Assembly (NCBI RefSeq): GCF_011762005.1
Contig: NZ_JAASQU010000001.1
Coordinates: forward strand, 1,047,974 to 1,111,973
Direction of reading: 5' to 3'
Source: Qipengyuania flava
GTDB lineage: Bacteria > Pseudomonadota > Alphaproteobacteria > Sphingomonadales > Sphingomonadaceae
DNA length: 64,000 nucleotides
Shown: in pieces, positions 54,483-63,156 of the stretch
Layout of the letters: each line of letters begins with the position of its first letter
Numbering within the stretch: the stretch's first letter is position 1
Notes under the pieces: model-generated
The model's input: the letters and a program-made list of their open reading frames with translations, nothing else
The model's database searches: none
What the model was told of the DNA's origin: nothing
Translations under genes and position numbers: made by a program

Positions 54483-55403
54483 ATGCAGCCCGAAAGCGAT
54501 CACCCCCACCATCGGCCCCTGCTTGCGCTCGTGTTGCGCCTCGCCGCCGCTTTCGTGCTGGCCGGATTGCTCGCCTGCGTCAAACTGGCGAGCGAACGCG
54601 GCATCCATCTTGCGGAGATCATGTTCTGGCGGCAGTTGCCGACTATCCCGATCCTGTTCGGCTGGTTCGCGCTGCGTGGCCGCCTTGACGTGCTCAAAAC
54701 CCGGCGCACCGGCTCTCACCTGCGTCGCTCGGGCTTCGGTCTCGTCGGCATGGCGATGAATTTCGGTGCCGCGACGCTGCTCCCGCTCGCGGTCGCAACC
54801 ACGCTCAACTACAGCTCGGCGATCTTCGCGGTTTTGCTCTCGGCGCTTGTGCTGCGCGAACCGACCGGGCCGTGGCGTTGGGGCGCGGTGGCGATGGGGT
54901 TTGCCGGGGTGCTGCTCATCGCCCAGCCCTGGGGAGACGAACTCCCGCTGCTGGGCGCGGCAATCGCGCTGGGCGCTGCGCTGATGATCGCGCTGATCTC
55001 GGTCCAGCTGCGCGACCTCGGTCGCACCGAACACCCCTTCACCATCGTGTTCTACTTCTCGCTGTTCTCTGTCCCCGTGCTCGGACTGGCCATGCCCTTC
55101 GTCGCCAAGGCGCATCCGCCGCAGGATTGGCTGCTGTTGCTCGCTTGCGGCGTCATCGGCGTGCTCGGACAGGTGCTTCTGACCGCGGCATTGCGCTACG
55201 GCACGGTCGCGAACGTCATTGTAATGGATTATTCGGGACTGATCTGGGCGACGCTGTTCGGCTGGCTTGTCTTCACCAACCTGCCCGGCGCTTCCTTCTG
55301 GTTTGGCGCGCCACTGGTGGTGAGCGCCGGATTGCTGATCGCCTGGCGCGAACACACGCTGGGCATGGCGCGCAAGGCGGCTGTGGAACCGAAGCCGCTA
55401 TAA
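54483..55403 (+). CDS. DMT-superfamily (EamA) transporter
   Basis: This 306-residue inner-membrane protein has about ten predicted helices in two EamA repeats: the first (about residues 12-145) contains LASERGIHLAEIMFWRQLPT and LNYSSAIFAVLLSALVLREP, the second (about 160-290) contains TVANVIVMDYSGLIWATLFG. Proline-glutamate-type endings to the fourth helix of each repeat are usual in this family of metabolite exporters. The substrate is unknown. The ATG at 54483 is preferred to the overlapping GTG at 54480. Confidence 0.87.
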   Translation: MQPESDHPHHRPLLALVLRLAAAFVLAGLLACVKLASERGIHLAEIMFWRQLPTIPILFGWFALRGRLDVLKTRRTGSHLRRSGFGLVGMAMNFGAATLLPLAVATTLNYSSAIFAVLLSALVLREPTGPWRWGAVAMGFAGVLLIAQPWGDELPLLGAAIALGAALMIALISVQLRDLGRTEHPFTIVFYFSLFSVPVLGLAMPFVAKAHPPQDWLLLLACGVIGVLGQVLLTAALRYGTVANVIVMDYSGLIWATLFGWLVFTNLPGASFWFGAPLVVSAGLLIAWREHTLGMARKAAVEPKPL

Positions 55404-55456
55404 CCCGTTGAACCTTGCGCACCCCGCACCGGGAGCCCTTTGGGAAGGACAAGACG

Positions 55457-55585
55457 ATGACCAAGAAGATCCTGCTCGCACTCGGCATCACCTCGATGAC
55501 GCTGACCGCCGCCGCCTGCAACACCGTTCGCGGCGCCGGCAGCGACCTTCAGTCCGCCGCAAACACGGTCGACGACGCGACCTGA
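55457..55585 (+). CDS. Entericidin-like small lipoprotein
   Basis: This 42-residue protein opens MTKKILLALGITSMTLTAAA and then the lipobox cysteine (C21), so it would be a lipoprotein of about 22 mature residues. NTVRGAGSDLQSAANTVDDA matches the entericidin A/B pattern of a short amphipathic lipopeptide. Entericidins are linked to envelope stress and cell lysis in enterobacteria; here the role is unknown. It has a ribosome site AAGGAC upstream and a terminator downstream, so it is a single-gene unit. Confidence 0.82.
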   Translation: MTKKILLALGITSMTLTAAACNTVRGAGSDLQSAANTVDDAT

Positions 55586-55609
55586 GCCGAGCCACGTTTT
55601 GACAGCGAG

Positions 55610-55641
55610 ACGCCCGCCCTCACCGGCGGGCGTTTTCGTTT
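55610..55641 (+). terminator. Rho-independent terminator of the entericidin-like gene
   Basis: Stem ACGCCCGCC (55610-55618) pairs with GGCGGGCGT (55625-55633) around a six-base loop, followed by TTTCGTTT. It lies 25 bases after the stop codon. Confidence 0.82.
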
Positions 55642-55722
55642 GTCAGCCGTAAAACCCTTGCCCGGGCGCGTCGGCCATCGAATCGGCAGACGAAGACGAA
55701 TTCTAGGCTCAGCGATACGTTG

Positions 55723-56490
55723 TCAGAATGGAACCTGTTCGTCGCTGCGCAGGGTCAGCACTTCGACACCATCCGCAGTGACTGCGACGGTATGCTCGAA
55801 CTGGGCGGACAGCTTTCCATCCGCCGTGACAACCGTCCAGCCATCATCGCGTGTGTAGGTCCGGCGGCCGCCCAGATTGACCATAGGTTCGATCGTGAAG
55901 GTCATGCCTTCGCGCAGGCGCATACCGCGGCCCGGGCGTCCGAAGTTCAGCACCTGCGGCTCTTCATGCATTTCGCGTCCGATACCGTGACCGCAATATT
56001 CGCGCACGACCGAGCAGCCGTTCTTCCTGGCATGCTTTTCTATGGCCGAACCTATATCGCCGAGATGCGCGCCGGGGCGAACCTGCCGGATGCCGGCCCA
56101 CATCGCCCCTTGCGCGATGCGCGCCAGCCGTTTGGCCGCGCCCGACGCGTTGCCCACGACGTAGGTCTTGCTCGAATCCGCGATGAAGCCATCCTTCTCG
56201 AGCGTGATGTCGAGATTGATCAGGTCACCGTCGCGCACGAATTGACGCGCATCGGGCACGCCATGGCAGACGACATCGTTGATCGAGCAGTTCAAAACGA
56301 ACTGGAAGCCATATTGGCCCTTGCTTGCCGGACGGGCAGCCAGATCGACCGTGATATAGCGTTCGACCAGATCGTTGATCTGCATGGTCGACATGCCGAC
56401 GAGGTCGATTTCATCGAGCATTTCGAACACCGAGGCGAGCAATCGGCCCGATTTGCGCATCAGCACGATCTCGTCGGGCGTCTTGACCAT
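55723..56490 (-). CDS. map: Type I methionine aminopeptidase
   Basis: Map removes the initiator methionine from new proteins. The 255-residue enzyme shows MVKTPDEIVLMRKSGRLLAS, NDVVCHGVPDARQF, metal-ligand regions NLDITLEKDGFIADSSKTYV, the catalytic histidine in CGHGIGREMHEEP and the glutamates in FTIEPMVNLGG and QFEHTVAVT. The start at 56490 is used. The gene begins one base after the stop of a ParD-like gene, so the two are coupled. It may be one of two map genes in the genome. Confidence 0.95.
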   Translation of the reverse strand: MVKTPDEIVLMRKSGRLLASVFEMLDEIDLVGMSTMQINDLVERYITVDLAARPASKGQYGFQFVLNCSINDVVCHGVPDARQFVRDGDLINLDITLEKDGFIADSSKTYVVGNASGAAKRLARIAQGAMWAGIRQVRPGAHLGDIGSAIEKHARKNGCSVVREYCGHGIGREMHEEPQVLNFGRPGRGMRLREGMTFTIEPMVNLGGRRTYTRDDGWTVVTADGKLSAQFEHTVAVTADGVEVLTLRSDEQVPF

Positions 56491-56491
56491 T

Positions 56492-56701
56492 CTATGCCGC
56501 CGCGCGTCGGTCGCTGTCGCTCTCGGCCACCGAAGCCAGCTCGCGCTGGACAATCTCGTTGAACGAAAGCGTTGGATTGCTTTCGGCCAGACGGCCGATC
56601 TTCATCCAGAATTCGGCCTGAGCGTTGATCGACCGGCACATGACCGCGCTGGCCTTGCGCACGTCTTCGTGCAGCGTTTCATCGATCTTGACGATACCCA
56701 T
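56492..56701 (-). CDS. ParD-like antitoxin-family protein
   Basis: This 69-residue protein resembles the ParD-like family (PF11903): MGIVKIDETLHEDVRKASAV, then MCRSINAQAEFWMKIGRLAE, a ribbon-helix-helix-type DNA-binding domain followed by a helix. No toxin gene adjoins it; the only neighbour is map, one base downstream. It may autoregulate the pair. A longer start 33 bases upstream exists but adds unlike sequence. A non-toxin role is likely but unproven. Confidence 0.75.
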   Translation of the reverse strand: MGIVKIDETLHEDVRKASAVMCRSINAQAEFWMKIGRLAESNPTLSFNEIVQRELASVAESDSDRRAAA

Positions 56702-56775
56702 GGTGTTGCCCGCTTGAGTGAATACACGTTTCATATACGTTTCGCATATAGTTACGTCAATCGGGAGCCGCCGGT

Positions 56776-57369
56776 TCACTCGCACCGGTAGACCAGCACC
56801 AGATTGTTCGCGGGCATCGTGTGGCGCGCGGTTCGGCGCAGGCCGTGGTCTGCGGCCAATGCGTCGAGATCGGCGGTGTTGCGCAGGCCCCATTCGCTAT
56901 TGCGCTGTTTGAGCGACTGGTCGAACGCCAGGTTCGAGGGCGCGGTTTCCCGGCCGGGTTCGATGAAAGGGCCGTAGAGCACCAGTGGTGCGCCGCTGGT
57001 CAATATCCGCCCCGCCCCCGTGAACAGCCCGACCGCCGCCGGCCATGGGCTGATATGCACCATATTGACGCATAACACCGCATCCGCCGCCGCGATCGGC
57101 CAATTGGCCTGCGCTGCATCGAGCGTGATCGCGGGACGCAGGTTCGCAACCGCCGCTTCCGCCGCCCAGGCATCGACCGAGGCCAGCGCCTCGAGATCGA
57201 CATCGCTCGGTTGCCACCCGACCGCAGGAAATTGACGCGCCAGAAATACAGCGTGTTCGCCGCTGCCGCTGGCAACCTCGAGGACCAGCCCGCGATCAGG
57301 CAATTCCTCCGCCAGCACTTCGGCCAGCGGCTCCGAATTGCGCGCGGTGGCGGGAGCGTGGCGTTTCAA
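56776..57369 (-). CDS. DUF938 class I SAM-dependent methyltransferase
   Basis: This 197-residue protein belongs to DUF938. KRHAPATARNSEPLAEVLAE opens it; motif I LEVASGSGEHAVFLARQFP binds SAM; VLCVNMVHISPWPA and LVLYGPFIEPG are the family core. No substrate is known. The TTG at 57369 overlaps the stop of the acyl-CoA ligase gene (TTGA) and starts with the conserved segment, so it is preferred to a TTG 27 bases upstream. Confidence 0.82.
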   Translation of the reverse strand: MKRHAPATARNSEPLAEVLAEELPDRGLVLEVASGSGEHAVFLARQFPAVGWQPSDVDLEALASVDAWAAEAAVANLRPAITLDAAQANWPIAAADAVLCVNMVHISPWPAAVGLFTGAGRILTSGAPLVLYGPFIEPGRETAPSNLAFDQSLKQRNSEWGLRNTADLDALAADHGLRRTARHTMPANNLVLVYRCE

Positions 57370-58916
57370 TTGACCTGCCTGTCGCGCCCTTCCCAATAGG
57401 GCGCGCGCAATTCGCGGCGCAGGATTTTTCCGCTGGCGTTACGCGGCATTTCGGGAATGACATCGACCGTCTTGGGGACCTTGAAGCCCGCCAGCCGCTC
57501 GCGCGTGAAGCTGATGATATCCTCGGCGTCCACTTCGCTGCCGGGCTTGGCCACCACGCAGGCCTTCACCGCTTCGCCCCAGGTATCGTCGGGCACGCCG
57601 ATCACCGCCACTTCGCCCACTGACGGGTGGCCGTAGATCGCGCTTTCGACCTGTGCGGGATAGACGTTCTCGCCGCCCGAAATGATCATGTCCTTGATGC
57701 GGTCCTGAATATAGACATAGCCATCCTCATCCATATAGGCGGCGTCGCCCGTGTGCATCCAGCCGTCCTTCAGCGCGCCCTTGGTCGCATCGGGCAGGTT
57801 CCAGTAACCCTGCATGTTCGACGGGCTCTTGCACACCAGTTCGCCCACTTCGCCATGCGGCAGTTCGGCGCCGTCTTCGCCGACCACCTTGAGCTCGGCG
57901 CCCGGCACCGCCTTGCCCGCGCTGCGCATGCGCTGGTTGCCGTCGAGCGCGTGATCTTCGGGCGGGAGCATGGCGATGGTGCCGGTCGTCTCGGTCATGC
58001 CGTAGCATTGCAGGAAGCCTGCACCGGGAATGGTCTGGACCGCCTCGCGCAGCAGGTCGAGCGGGATCGGCGCGGCGCCATACATGACGTATTTGACCGC
58101 CGACATGTCGGTGTCCTTCGCGCGCGGGTGCTGGACGACCATTTGCAGCGCGGCGGGCACGATGAACAATCGCGTTATGCCCTGCTCGAACGCATCGAGC
58201 ACCCCGTCGGGGGTGAATTCCGCCTGCACGATCGCGCGGATGCCGGCGGCGATCGCCATGATGCCGAGGCCGGTCCCGCCGATATGCGCGCAGGGCATGC
58301 AGATAAGGATTGCTTCGTCCTCGTCCCAGCTCGACCACGGCTGCGCCGCCGCTTCGGCGGGCAGTCGCAGTGAAAACAGATTGGCATTGGTCAGAACCGC
58401 ACCCTTGGGATTGCCGGTGGTGCCCGACGTGTAGAGCTGAAGCACCGCATCGTCCGCACCCGCGGGATCAAATAGCGCCGCCGGTGCCCCGTCGATTTCC
58501 GCCTTGGCTGTCGGCGTATCGAGAACTGTCGGCGAAGCCTCCGTCTCGGCGCAGGCCTTGGCCGCGAGATCATCGAACCCCTCGTCGATGAACAACAGCT
58601 TCGCCCCCGTATCGGCAAGGATATAGGCCACTTCGGGCGCAGCAAGGCGCCAGCCGATCGGGACCATGACTGCGCCGAGGCGCGCGCCCGAATAGAACAA
58701 TTCGAAGTAATGCCGCGCATTCTTGCCCAGCCACGCGATCCGGTCACCCTTCTCCACCCCGCGCGCGCGCAGCATCGCCACGATCCGGCGCGAGCGTTCC
58801 TCTAGGTCGGCGAAGCTGATCGCCTCGCCATCCTGCTCGAGCGCGGTCTGGTGGGGCTTTTCCTGCGCCCAATGGGTTATCAGCTCATCGAAAGTGAGCT
58901 TCTCGGTATCCGCCAT
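57366..58916 (-). CDS. Acyl-CoA synthetase (long-chain-fatty-acid-CoA ligase type)
   Basis: This 516-residue ANL-superfamily enzyme activates a carboxylic acid to acyl-CoA using ATP. Motifs are LYTSGTTGNPKGAVLTN (P-loop), YGMTETTGTIAML, the hinge region DGWMHTGDAAYMDEDGYVYI, DRIKDMIISGGENVYPAQVE and the catalytic lysine in MPRNASGKILRRELR. Fatty acids or aromatic acids are possible substrates; the sequence does not decide. It is first of at least two coupled genes on the minus strand. Confidence 0.92.
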   Translation of the reverse strand: MADTEKLTFDELITHWAQEKPHQTALEQDGEAISFADLEERSRRIVAMLRARGVEKGDRIAWLGKNARHYFELFYSGARLGAVMVPIGWRLAAPEVAYILADTGAKLLFIDEGFDDLAAKACAETEASPTVLDTPTAKAEIDGAPAALFDPAGADDAVLQLYTSGTTGNPKGAVLTNANLFSLRLPAEAAAQPWSSWDEDEAILICMPCAHIGGTGLGIMAIAAGIRAIVQAEFTPDGVLDAFEQGITRLFIVPAALQMVVQHPRAKDTDMSAVKYVMYGAAPIPLDLLREAVQTIPGAGFLQCYGMTETTGTIAMLPPEDHALDGNQRMRSAGKAVPGAELKVVGEDGAELPHGEVGELVCKSPSNMQGYWNLPDATKGALKDGWMHTGDAAYMDEDGYVYIQDRIKDMIISGGENVYPAQVESAIYGHPSVGEVAVIGVPDDTWGEAVKACVVAKPGSEVDAEDIISFTRERLAGFKVPKTVDVIPEMPRNASGKILRRELRAPYWEGRDRQVN

Positions 58917-58994
58917 GCATCCTCTCCGCTGTTTTCAGCAGTTGGAGCGCATCATGGCATAAGGGTTGCGATGCGCAACCCGATTCCGCCGCTG

Positions 58995-59444
58995 CTATTC
59001 CCAGCGGCCAGCCGTCCGCGCGCGCCGTTCGCGGATAACGAGCCACAGGAACAGTCCGAGCGGACCGGCCATGAAAGTGGCGAAGAGAATAGGCGCCTGC
59101 AGCAGGCGCGAGAAGCCCTTGGCATCGGCATCGCGCGCGATCCACAGCCCGGCGAACATGTCAAAGGCGAGATAGTGGATCCAGCCGATCGTGGTGCCGC
59201 CATCGCTGGCGAATATGCCGCGAACCCCTTCGATACTGGAAAAGCTGGCGGGTGCCTCGCCGCCCACCGCGTCGAATGTGCCGGTCAATATGCCGATCAA
59301 ACCCACGCTATAGGCGAGGCACAGCAGGCCGACGCCCGCATAAAGCACCCCCGCCAGAAGCGCGGGCCAGCGTGGCAGCAGGATCAGACCTGCCCACATC
59401 ACCATTGCGAGCACGTTCGCCGTGCCGAACACCGTGTCCCACAT
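58995..59444 (-). CDS. ABA4-like family membrane protein (DUF4281)
   Basis: This 149-residue protein has four predicted membrane helices and matches the ABA4-like group (DUF4281). TANVLAMVMWAGLILLPRWP opens it and GGTTIGWIHYLAFDMFAGLW contains the conserved H-Y-x-x-FD pattern. Plant ABA4 takes part in neoxanthin formation, and bacterial members are uncharacterised. In a carotenoid-producing sphingomonad a pigment role is conceivable but not shown. It lies two bases after the NAD-binding gene, in the same direction, and may be cotranscribed. Confidence 0.82.
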   Translation of the reverse strand: MWDTVFGTANVLAMVMWAGLILLPRWPALLAGVLYAGVGLLCLAYSVGLIGILTGTFDAVGGEAPASFSSIEGVRGIFASDGGTTIGWIHYLAFDMFAGLWIARDADAKGFSRLLQAPILFATFMAGPLGLFLWLVIRERRARTAGRWE

Positions 59445-59446
59445 CG

Positions 59447-60145
59447 CTATTCCTCCCGCGCGATCTGCGGCAGCGTCTTCGCGGCGCGCAGGATCGCATC
59501 ATTGTCATGCACGAAGCGTCCGCGCGCTGCCCGGCGCGACAATGCCAGAGCCGCCTGCGCAACCGTCTCCGCGCGAATGCCGCGATACTGACGGAATTTT
59601 CCATGCAGCACCAGATTGGCCAGGGGTGCAGCGGCGATGCCCAGACGCTCCGCCGGCCGGTGATCGTCCCGGCGGCGCCCGCGCAGCAGCCCCGGGCGCA
59701 GGATATCAAGCCGGGTGAAACCGACTTTCGCCAGATCGCGTTCGACCTCGCCCTTGACCCGCAGGTATAACGCCTTGGACATGGGGTCCGCCCCTACCGA
59801 GCTGACATGGACGAAGCGTTCGACACCCAGCGCGTGCGCAGCGCGTGCGGTATCGAGTACCAATTGCTGGTCGACCGCACGAAACGCGGCCTCGTCGCCG
59901 CCGGCCTTCTTGCGTGTGGTGCCGAGCGCGCAGATAATCGCCTTGGGGCGGACCGCCTCGATCACCTCGCCCCAGTTGGCGGGATCCGCCACGAACAGTT
60001 CCATGCGAATGCCGCGCGGCAAGGGCGTTTCGCGGCGCGCGATGCCGGTCAGCCGCAGGTCCTCGCGCCCGACGCATTGCGCGATCACCGCCGAACCGAC
60101 CAGACCGGTGGCCCCGACCAGTGCGATCCGCAGCGCGTCAGACAT
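59447..60145 (-). CDS. NAD(P)-binding Rossmann protein of the NmrA/HTATIP2-like type
   Basis: This 232-residue atypical SDR has the Rossmann motif LVGATGLVGSAVIAQCVG at the start and HVSSVGADPMSKALYLRVKG, where SVGAD and Y-x-x-x-K positions resemble HTATIP2/Tip30-type NAD(P)-binding proteins. ICALGTTRKKAGGDEAAFRA is also typical. No reaction is known. Its start overlaps the dGTPase gene by eight bases, and the ABA4-like gene follows two bases after its stop. Confidence 0.84.
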   Translation of the reverse strand: MSDALRIALVGATGLVGSAVIAQCVGREDLRLTGIARRETPLPRGIRMELFVADPANWGEVIEAVRPKAIICALGTTRKKAGGDEAAFRAVDQQLVLDTARAAHALGVERFVHVSSVGADPMSKALYLRVKGEVERDLAKVGFTRLDILRPGLLRGRRRDDHRPAERLGIAAAPLANLVLHGKFRQYRGIRAETVAQAALALSRRAARGRFVHDNDAILRAAKTLPQIAREE

Positions 60146-61298
60146 TGCTCAACCCCTCGGGCATCTCGCCGTAAATGCGCGCGCACTGGGTGATGGCATA
60201 GCGGTCGGTCATGCCGGCGATGAAATCCGCGATATGGCGGCTACGCCGGGGCTCGGCCTCGGGCAGCGTGGCCAGCCATTCCGCGGGCATATGCGCGGGC
60301 TCGCGGTGATAGGCAGTGAACAGCTTCGAGATGACATCATGTGCGCGCTGCGCGGTCTCGAGTTGATCCTCGTGGTAATAGAGGCGGTCATACATGAACC
60401 GCTTGAGCACGCGCTCCTGCTCGCGCATTTCGGGCGAGAACGCGGCCAGTTGGCGACCCGCAGCGCGGATATCATCGACGCTTGCCATGCCTTTCACCTG
60501 CTCGCGCGTATGCATCAGCAGATCGTTGGCCATCAGCCCGATCTGGGTGCGCACGAGTTCGCGCAGCTGCCGGTCACGCGGGGCGTGGGGAAAGCGCCGC
60601 TCGACCGCGCGCCACTGGTCCGCCAGCCAGTCCAGCGCCAGCAAGTCGTCCAGGTCGAGGAAACCGGCGCGCAGCCCGTCGTCGATATCGTGATTGTCAT
60701 AAGCGATATCGTCGGCAATCGCCGCGACCTGCGCCTCGAGCGAAGGCCAGCTGTGAAGGTCGAGCGGGAAAGCGCGATCGATTTCGGCCAGTGCCCAGCC
60801 CGGCTCGAAGATCGGACCATTGTGCTTGGCCAGCCCTTCCAGCATTTCCCACGTCAGGTTGAGGCCATCGTGATCGCAATAGGGGCTTTCCAGCCGCGCG
60901 AGCGTGCGCAGCCCCTGTGCATTGTGATCATAGCCACCCGCATGCGCCATCGCTTCTTCGAGCGCGGTTTCGCCCGCATGGCCGAAGGGCGGATGGCCGA
61001 TGTCGTGACCAAGGCACAGCGCTTCGGTCAAATCCTCATCAAGCCCCAGCTCGCGTGCCAGCACGCGACCGATCTGCGCCACTTCGAGACTGTGCGTGAG
61101 CCGCGTGCGATAATGATCGCCGTCGGGCGCGATGAAGACCTGCGTCTTCGAACGCAGCCTGCGAAAGGCGATCGAATGGACGATCCGGTCGCGGTCGCGC
61201 TGGAATTCGCTGCGCGGGCCGCGCGAACCCTCGCGCTCCTCGGTGAATTCGCGACCGCGGCTGGCGGCGGGATCGGAAGCGTAGGGTGCTCTTTGCAT
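60138..61298 (-). CDS. dgt: Deoxyguanosinetriphosphate triphosphohydrolase-like protein
   Basis: This 386-residue HD-domain enzyme hydrolyses dNTPs to nucleosides and triphosphate. Metal-site motifs are TRLTHSLEVAQIGRVLA (His), CLGHDIGHPPFGHAGE (His-Asp) and IADDIAYDNHDIDDGLR (Asp). The length and HPPFGH signature fit the dGTPase-like group, common in alphaproteobacteria, rather than E. coli Dgt (about 500 residues). It overlaps the NAD-binding gene. Nucleotide-pool control is the probable role. Confidence 0.92.
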   Translation of the reverse strand: MQRAPYASDPAASRGREFTEEREGSRGPRSEFQRDRDRIVHSIAFRRLRSKTQVFIAPDGDHYRTRLTHSLEVAQIGRVLARELGLDEDLTEALCLGHDIGHPPFGHAGETALEEAMAHAGGYDHNAQGLRTLARLESPYCDHDGLNLTWEMLEGLAKHNGPIFEPGWALAEIDRAFPLDLHSWPSLEAQVAAIADDIAYDNHDIDDGLRAGFLDLDDLLALDWLADQWRAVERRFPHAPRDRQLRELVRTQIGLMANDLLMHTREQVKGMASVDDIRAAGRQLAAFSPEMREQERVLKRFMYDRLYYHEDQLETAQRAHDVISKLFTAYHREPAHMPAEWLATLPEAEPRRSRHIADFIAGMTDRYAITQCARIYGEMPEGLSNV

Positions 61299-61409
61299 GC
61301 GCGCCGAGGCTTAAGTGTTCCCCCGGCAGGCGACAACGTGAACGAAAAGCGAACCCGTGATCTTATCGGCAGAATGTGTGCTTGCGGAGCCGGAGCCCCG
61401 CGAGCAGGT

Positions 61410-62099
61410 TCAGCCGAGTATCCAGTCGGCCGCGGCGCGGCAGTGGATGTCGGTGGAATCGTATACAGGCAGGACATTGGCATCAGTGTCGACGACCAGT
61501 TCCAGCTCGGTGCAGGCCAGCACGATCGCTTCGGCCCCTGCCTTTTCCTTCATCGTGATGACCGTCTTCAAGGCGCGTTCCGCATCGCGGGTCACCCGGC
61601 CGAGCATCAGTTCCTTGTAGATGATCCCATCGACGAGTTCGACATCGGCCGGATCGGGGGCAAGCAGGTCCACGCCATGCGATACCAGCCGCTGGCGGTA
61701 GAAGCTTTCGGTCATGACGAAGCGCGTGCCGAGCAGGGCGGCGTTGGTGCAACCCGCGGCTTCCATTTCGCGCCCCACGGCATCGGCGATGTGAAGTACG
61801 GGGATCGACACTGCCTCGGTCAGCCGATCGTAGACCTTGTGCATGGTGTTGGCGGCGACAACGAGCCCCTCGGCCCCCGCGCTTTCGAGGCGCCGCGCGG
61901 ATTCGACCAGGGCAGCGGCAATCGAATCCCAGTCGTCGGCATTCTTCGCTGCTGCAATCGGGGCGTAATCGAGGCTTTCGATAAGCAGTGGCGGGCTCGC
62001 CATCGGGGCCGAGCGCTTCTGCACGAATTTGTTGATGCGTTCGTAATAGGCGCGGGTCGAGATCCAGCTCAGACCCCCGATAATGCCAAGCTTGCGCAA
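61410..62099 (-). CDS. Aspartate/glutamate racemase-family protein, one catalytic residue substituted
   Basis: This 229-residue protein has the Asp/Glu racemase fold with KLGIIGGLSWISTRAYYERI and the second catalytic cysteine in IVLACTELELVV (C196). The first catalytic position, in VVAANTMHKV, is alanine (A83). Archaeal aspartate racemases have cysteine there and E. coli YgeA has threonine, so two-base racemisation looks impaired. It may be a one-sided isomerase, a lyase-like enzyme or a catalytically weak racemase. It stands alone on the minus strand. Confidence 0.82.
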   Translation of the reverse strand: MRKLGIIGGLSWISTRAYYERINKFVQKRSAPMASPPLLIESLDYAPIAAAKNADDWDSIAAALVESARRLESAGAEGLVVAANTMHKVYDRLTEAVSIPVLHIADAVGREMEAAGCTNAALLGTRFVMTESFYRQRLVSHGVDLLAPDPADVELVDGIIYKELMLGRVTRDAERALKTVITMKEKAGAEAIVLACTELELVVDTDANVLPVYDSTDIHCRAAADWILG

Positions 62100-62175
62100 G
62101 CTGCCGTCCCTTTTGTCACCCTGATGGTCGCGAGATCGCGGTTATCCCGCGTATCAGGGGCTTACAACGGGCGGG

Positions 62176-63156
62176 TTACGCCCCGGTTCCGCCATCCTCC
62201 GGATTGCCTGCGAGCGGAAGGCTTGCCAGCCATGCTCGCAGGTCGGCGGCACTGCGCTGCGGCGCTTCTTCCATCGGCAAATGGCCTATACCGGGGTAGT
62301 TCGCCAGCGTCGAATTGGGCAGATTGTCCATGTACCAGCCTGCCGCCTCGTACGGGATCAGGCGGTCCTCCTCGCCCCACATCACCAGCGTGGGTACGGT
62401 CATCGCAGCGACCCTTTCGGCGGTGAAGCTCGACCGCGGGGTGGAGAACCGCTGGCGCGTGGCGTCGCGATTGCCGGGATAGCGCGCCAGTTCCCAATAG
62501 CGATCGACCGACTCACCGGTAACGATGTCCTGGTTGGACACGCTCTGGGTCAGGCTACGCTCGACCAGCGAACGCGGTAGCAACTGGCTCATTACCGAGC
62601 CTACCCCGGGCATCGCGGCCAGCCTGAACGCGATGTTGCCCTCGGCCTCGCGCTCGATCGGCGCGCCGCTCGCATCGACCAAGACAAGCCCGTCGAGCCT
62701 TTCGGGATTGGCCAGCGCGTAACCCATTGCAATCGCACCGCCCATCGAATTGCCTGCGAGCACGAAGCGCTCCACGCCCAGCGCAGCGGTTACCGCGTCG
62801 ATATCCGCACCGAAGGCGGTCAGCGTGTAATCGCCATCGCCCGCAGGGCCGGTCAGCCCGTGCCCCCGCTGGTCGAAGCGTACCACGCGATAGTCATCGC
62901 TCAGCGCATCGACCCAGGGCTGCCATGTATGGAGATCGGCATTCGAACCGTGCAGCAGCACGATGACCGGTGCGTCGCGCGGGCCTTCGTCGCGCAGGTG
63001 GACCAGCCGGCCATCGCCGATTTCGACCATTTGCGACGGTGCGCTGCCGTACTTTGCCTGCATTTCCGCCGGATCGGTATCGGGGACGCGAAAGATGAAG
63101 AAGGTCGCGACGAGTGCGACCGCGACTATGCCGATCAACCGCAAGAACCATTTCAC
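62176..63156 (-). CDS. Alpha/beta hydrolase with an N-terminal membrane anchor
   Basis: This 326-residue hydrolase has a hydrophobic N-terminus (FLRLIGIVAVALVATFFIF) that is a membrane anchor or signal, the oxyanion motif LLHGSNADLHTW, a serine nucleophile in LAGNSMGGAIAMG, the acid in MWGEEDRLIPYE and the histidine in YPGIGHLPMEEAP. It would act at the periplasmic face. The substrate is unknown. It overlaps the cytochrome gene upstream as ATGA, so both are expressed together. Confidence 0.87.
   Translation of the reverse strand: MKWFLRLIGIVAVALVATFFIFRVPDTDPAEMQAKYGSAPSQMVEIGDGRLVHLRDEGPRDAPVIVLLHGSNADLHTWQPWVDALSDDYRVVRFDQRGHGLTGPAGDGDYTLTAFGADIDAVTAALGVERFVLAGNSMGGAIAMGYALANPERLDGLVLVDASGAPIEREAEGNIAFRLAAMPGVGSVMSQLLPRSLVERSLTQSVSNQDIVTGESVDRYWELARYPGNRDATRQRFSTPRSSFTAERVAAMTVPTLVMWGEEDRLIPYEAAGWYMDNLPNSTLANYPGIGHLPMEEAPQRSAADLRAWLASLPLAGNPEDGGTGA

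Noticed and set aside
59715-62426. A 903-codon plus-strand open frame across four minus-strand genes
   Set aside because: Antisense to dgt and its neighbours, which have clear motifs and coupled starts.
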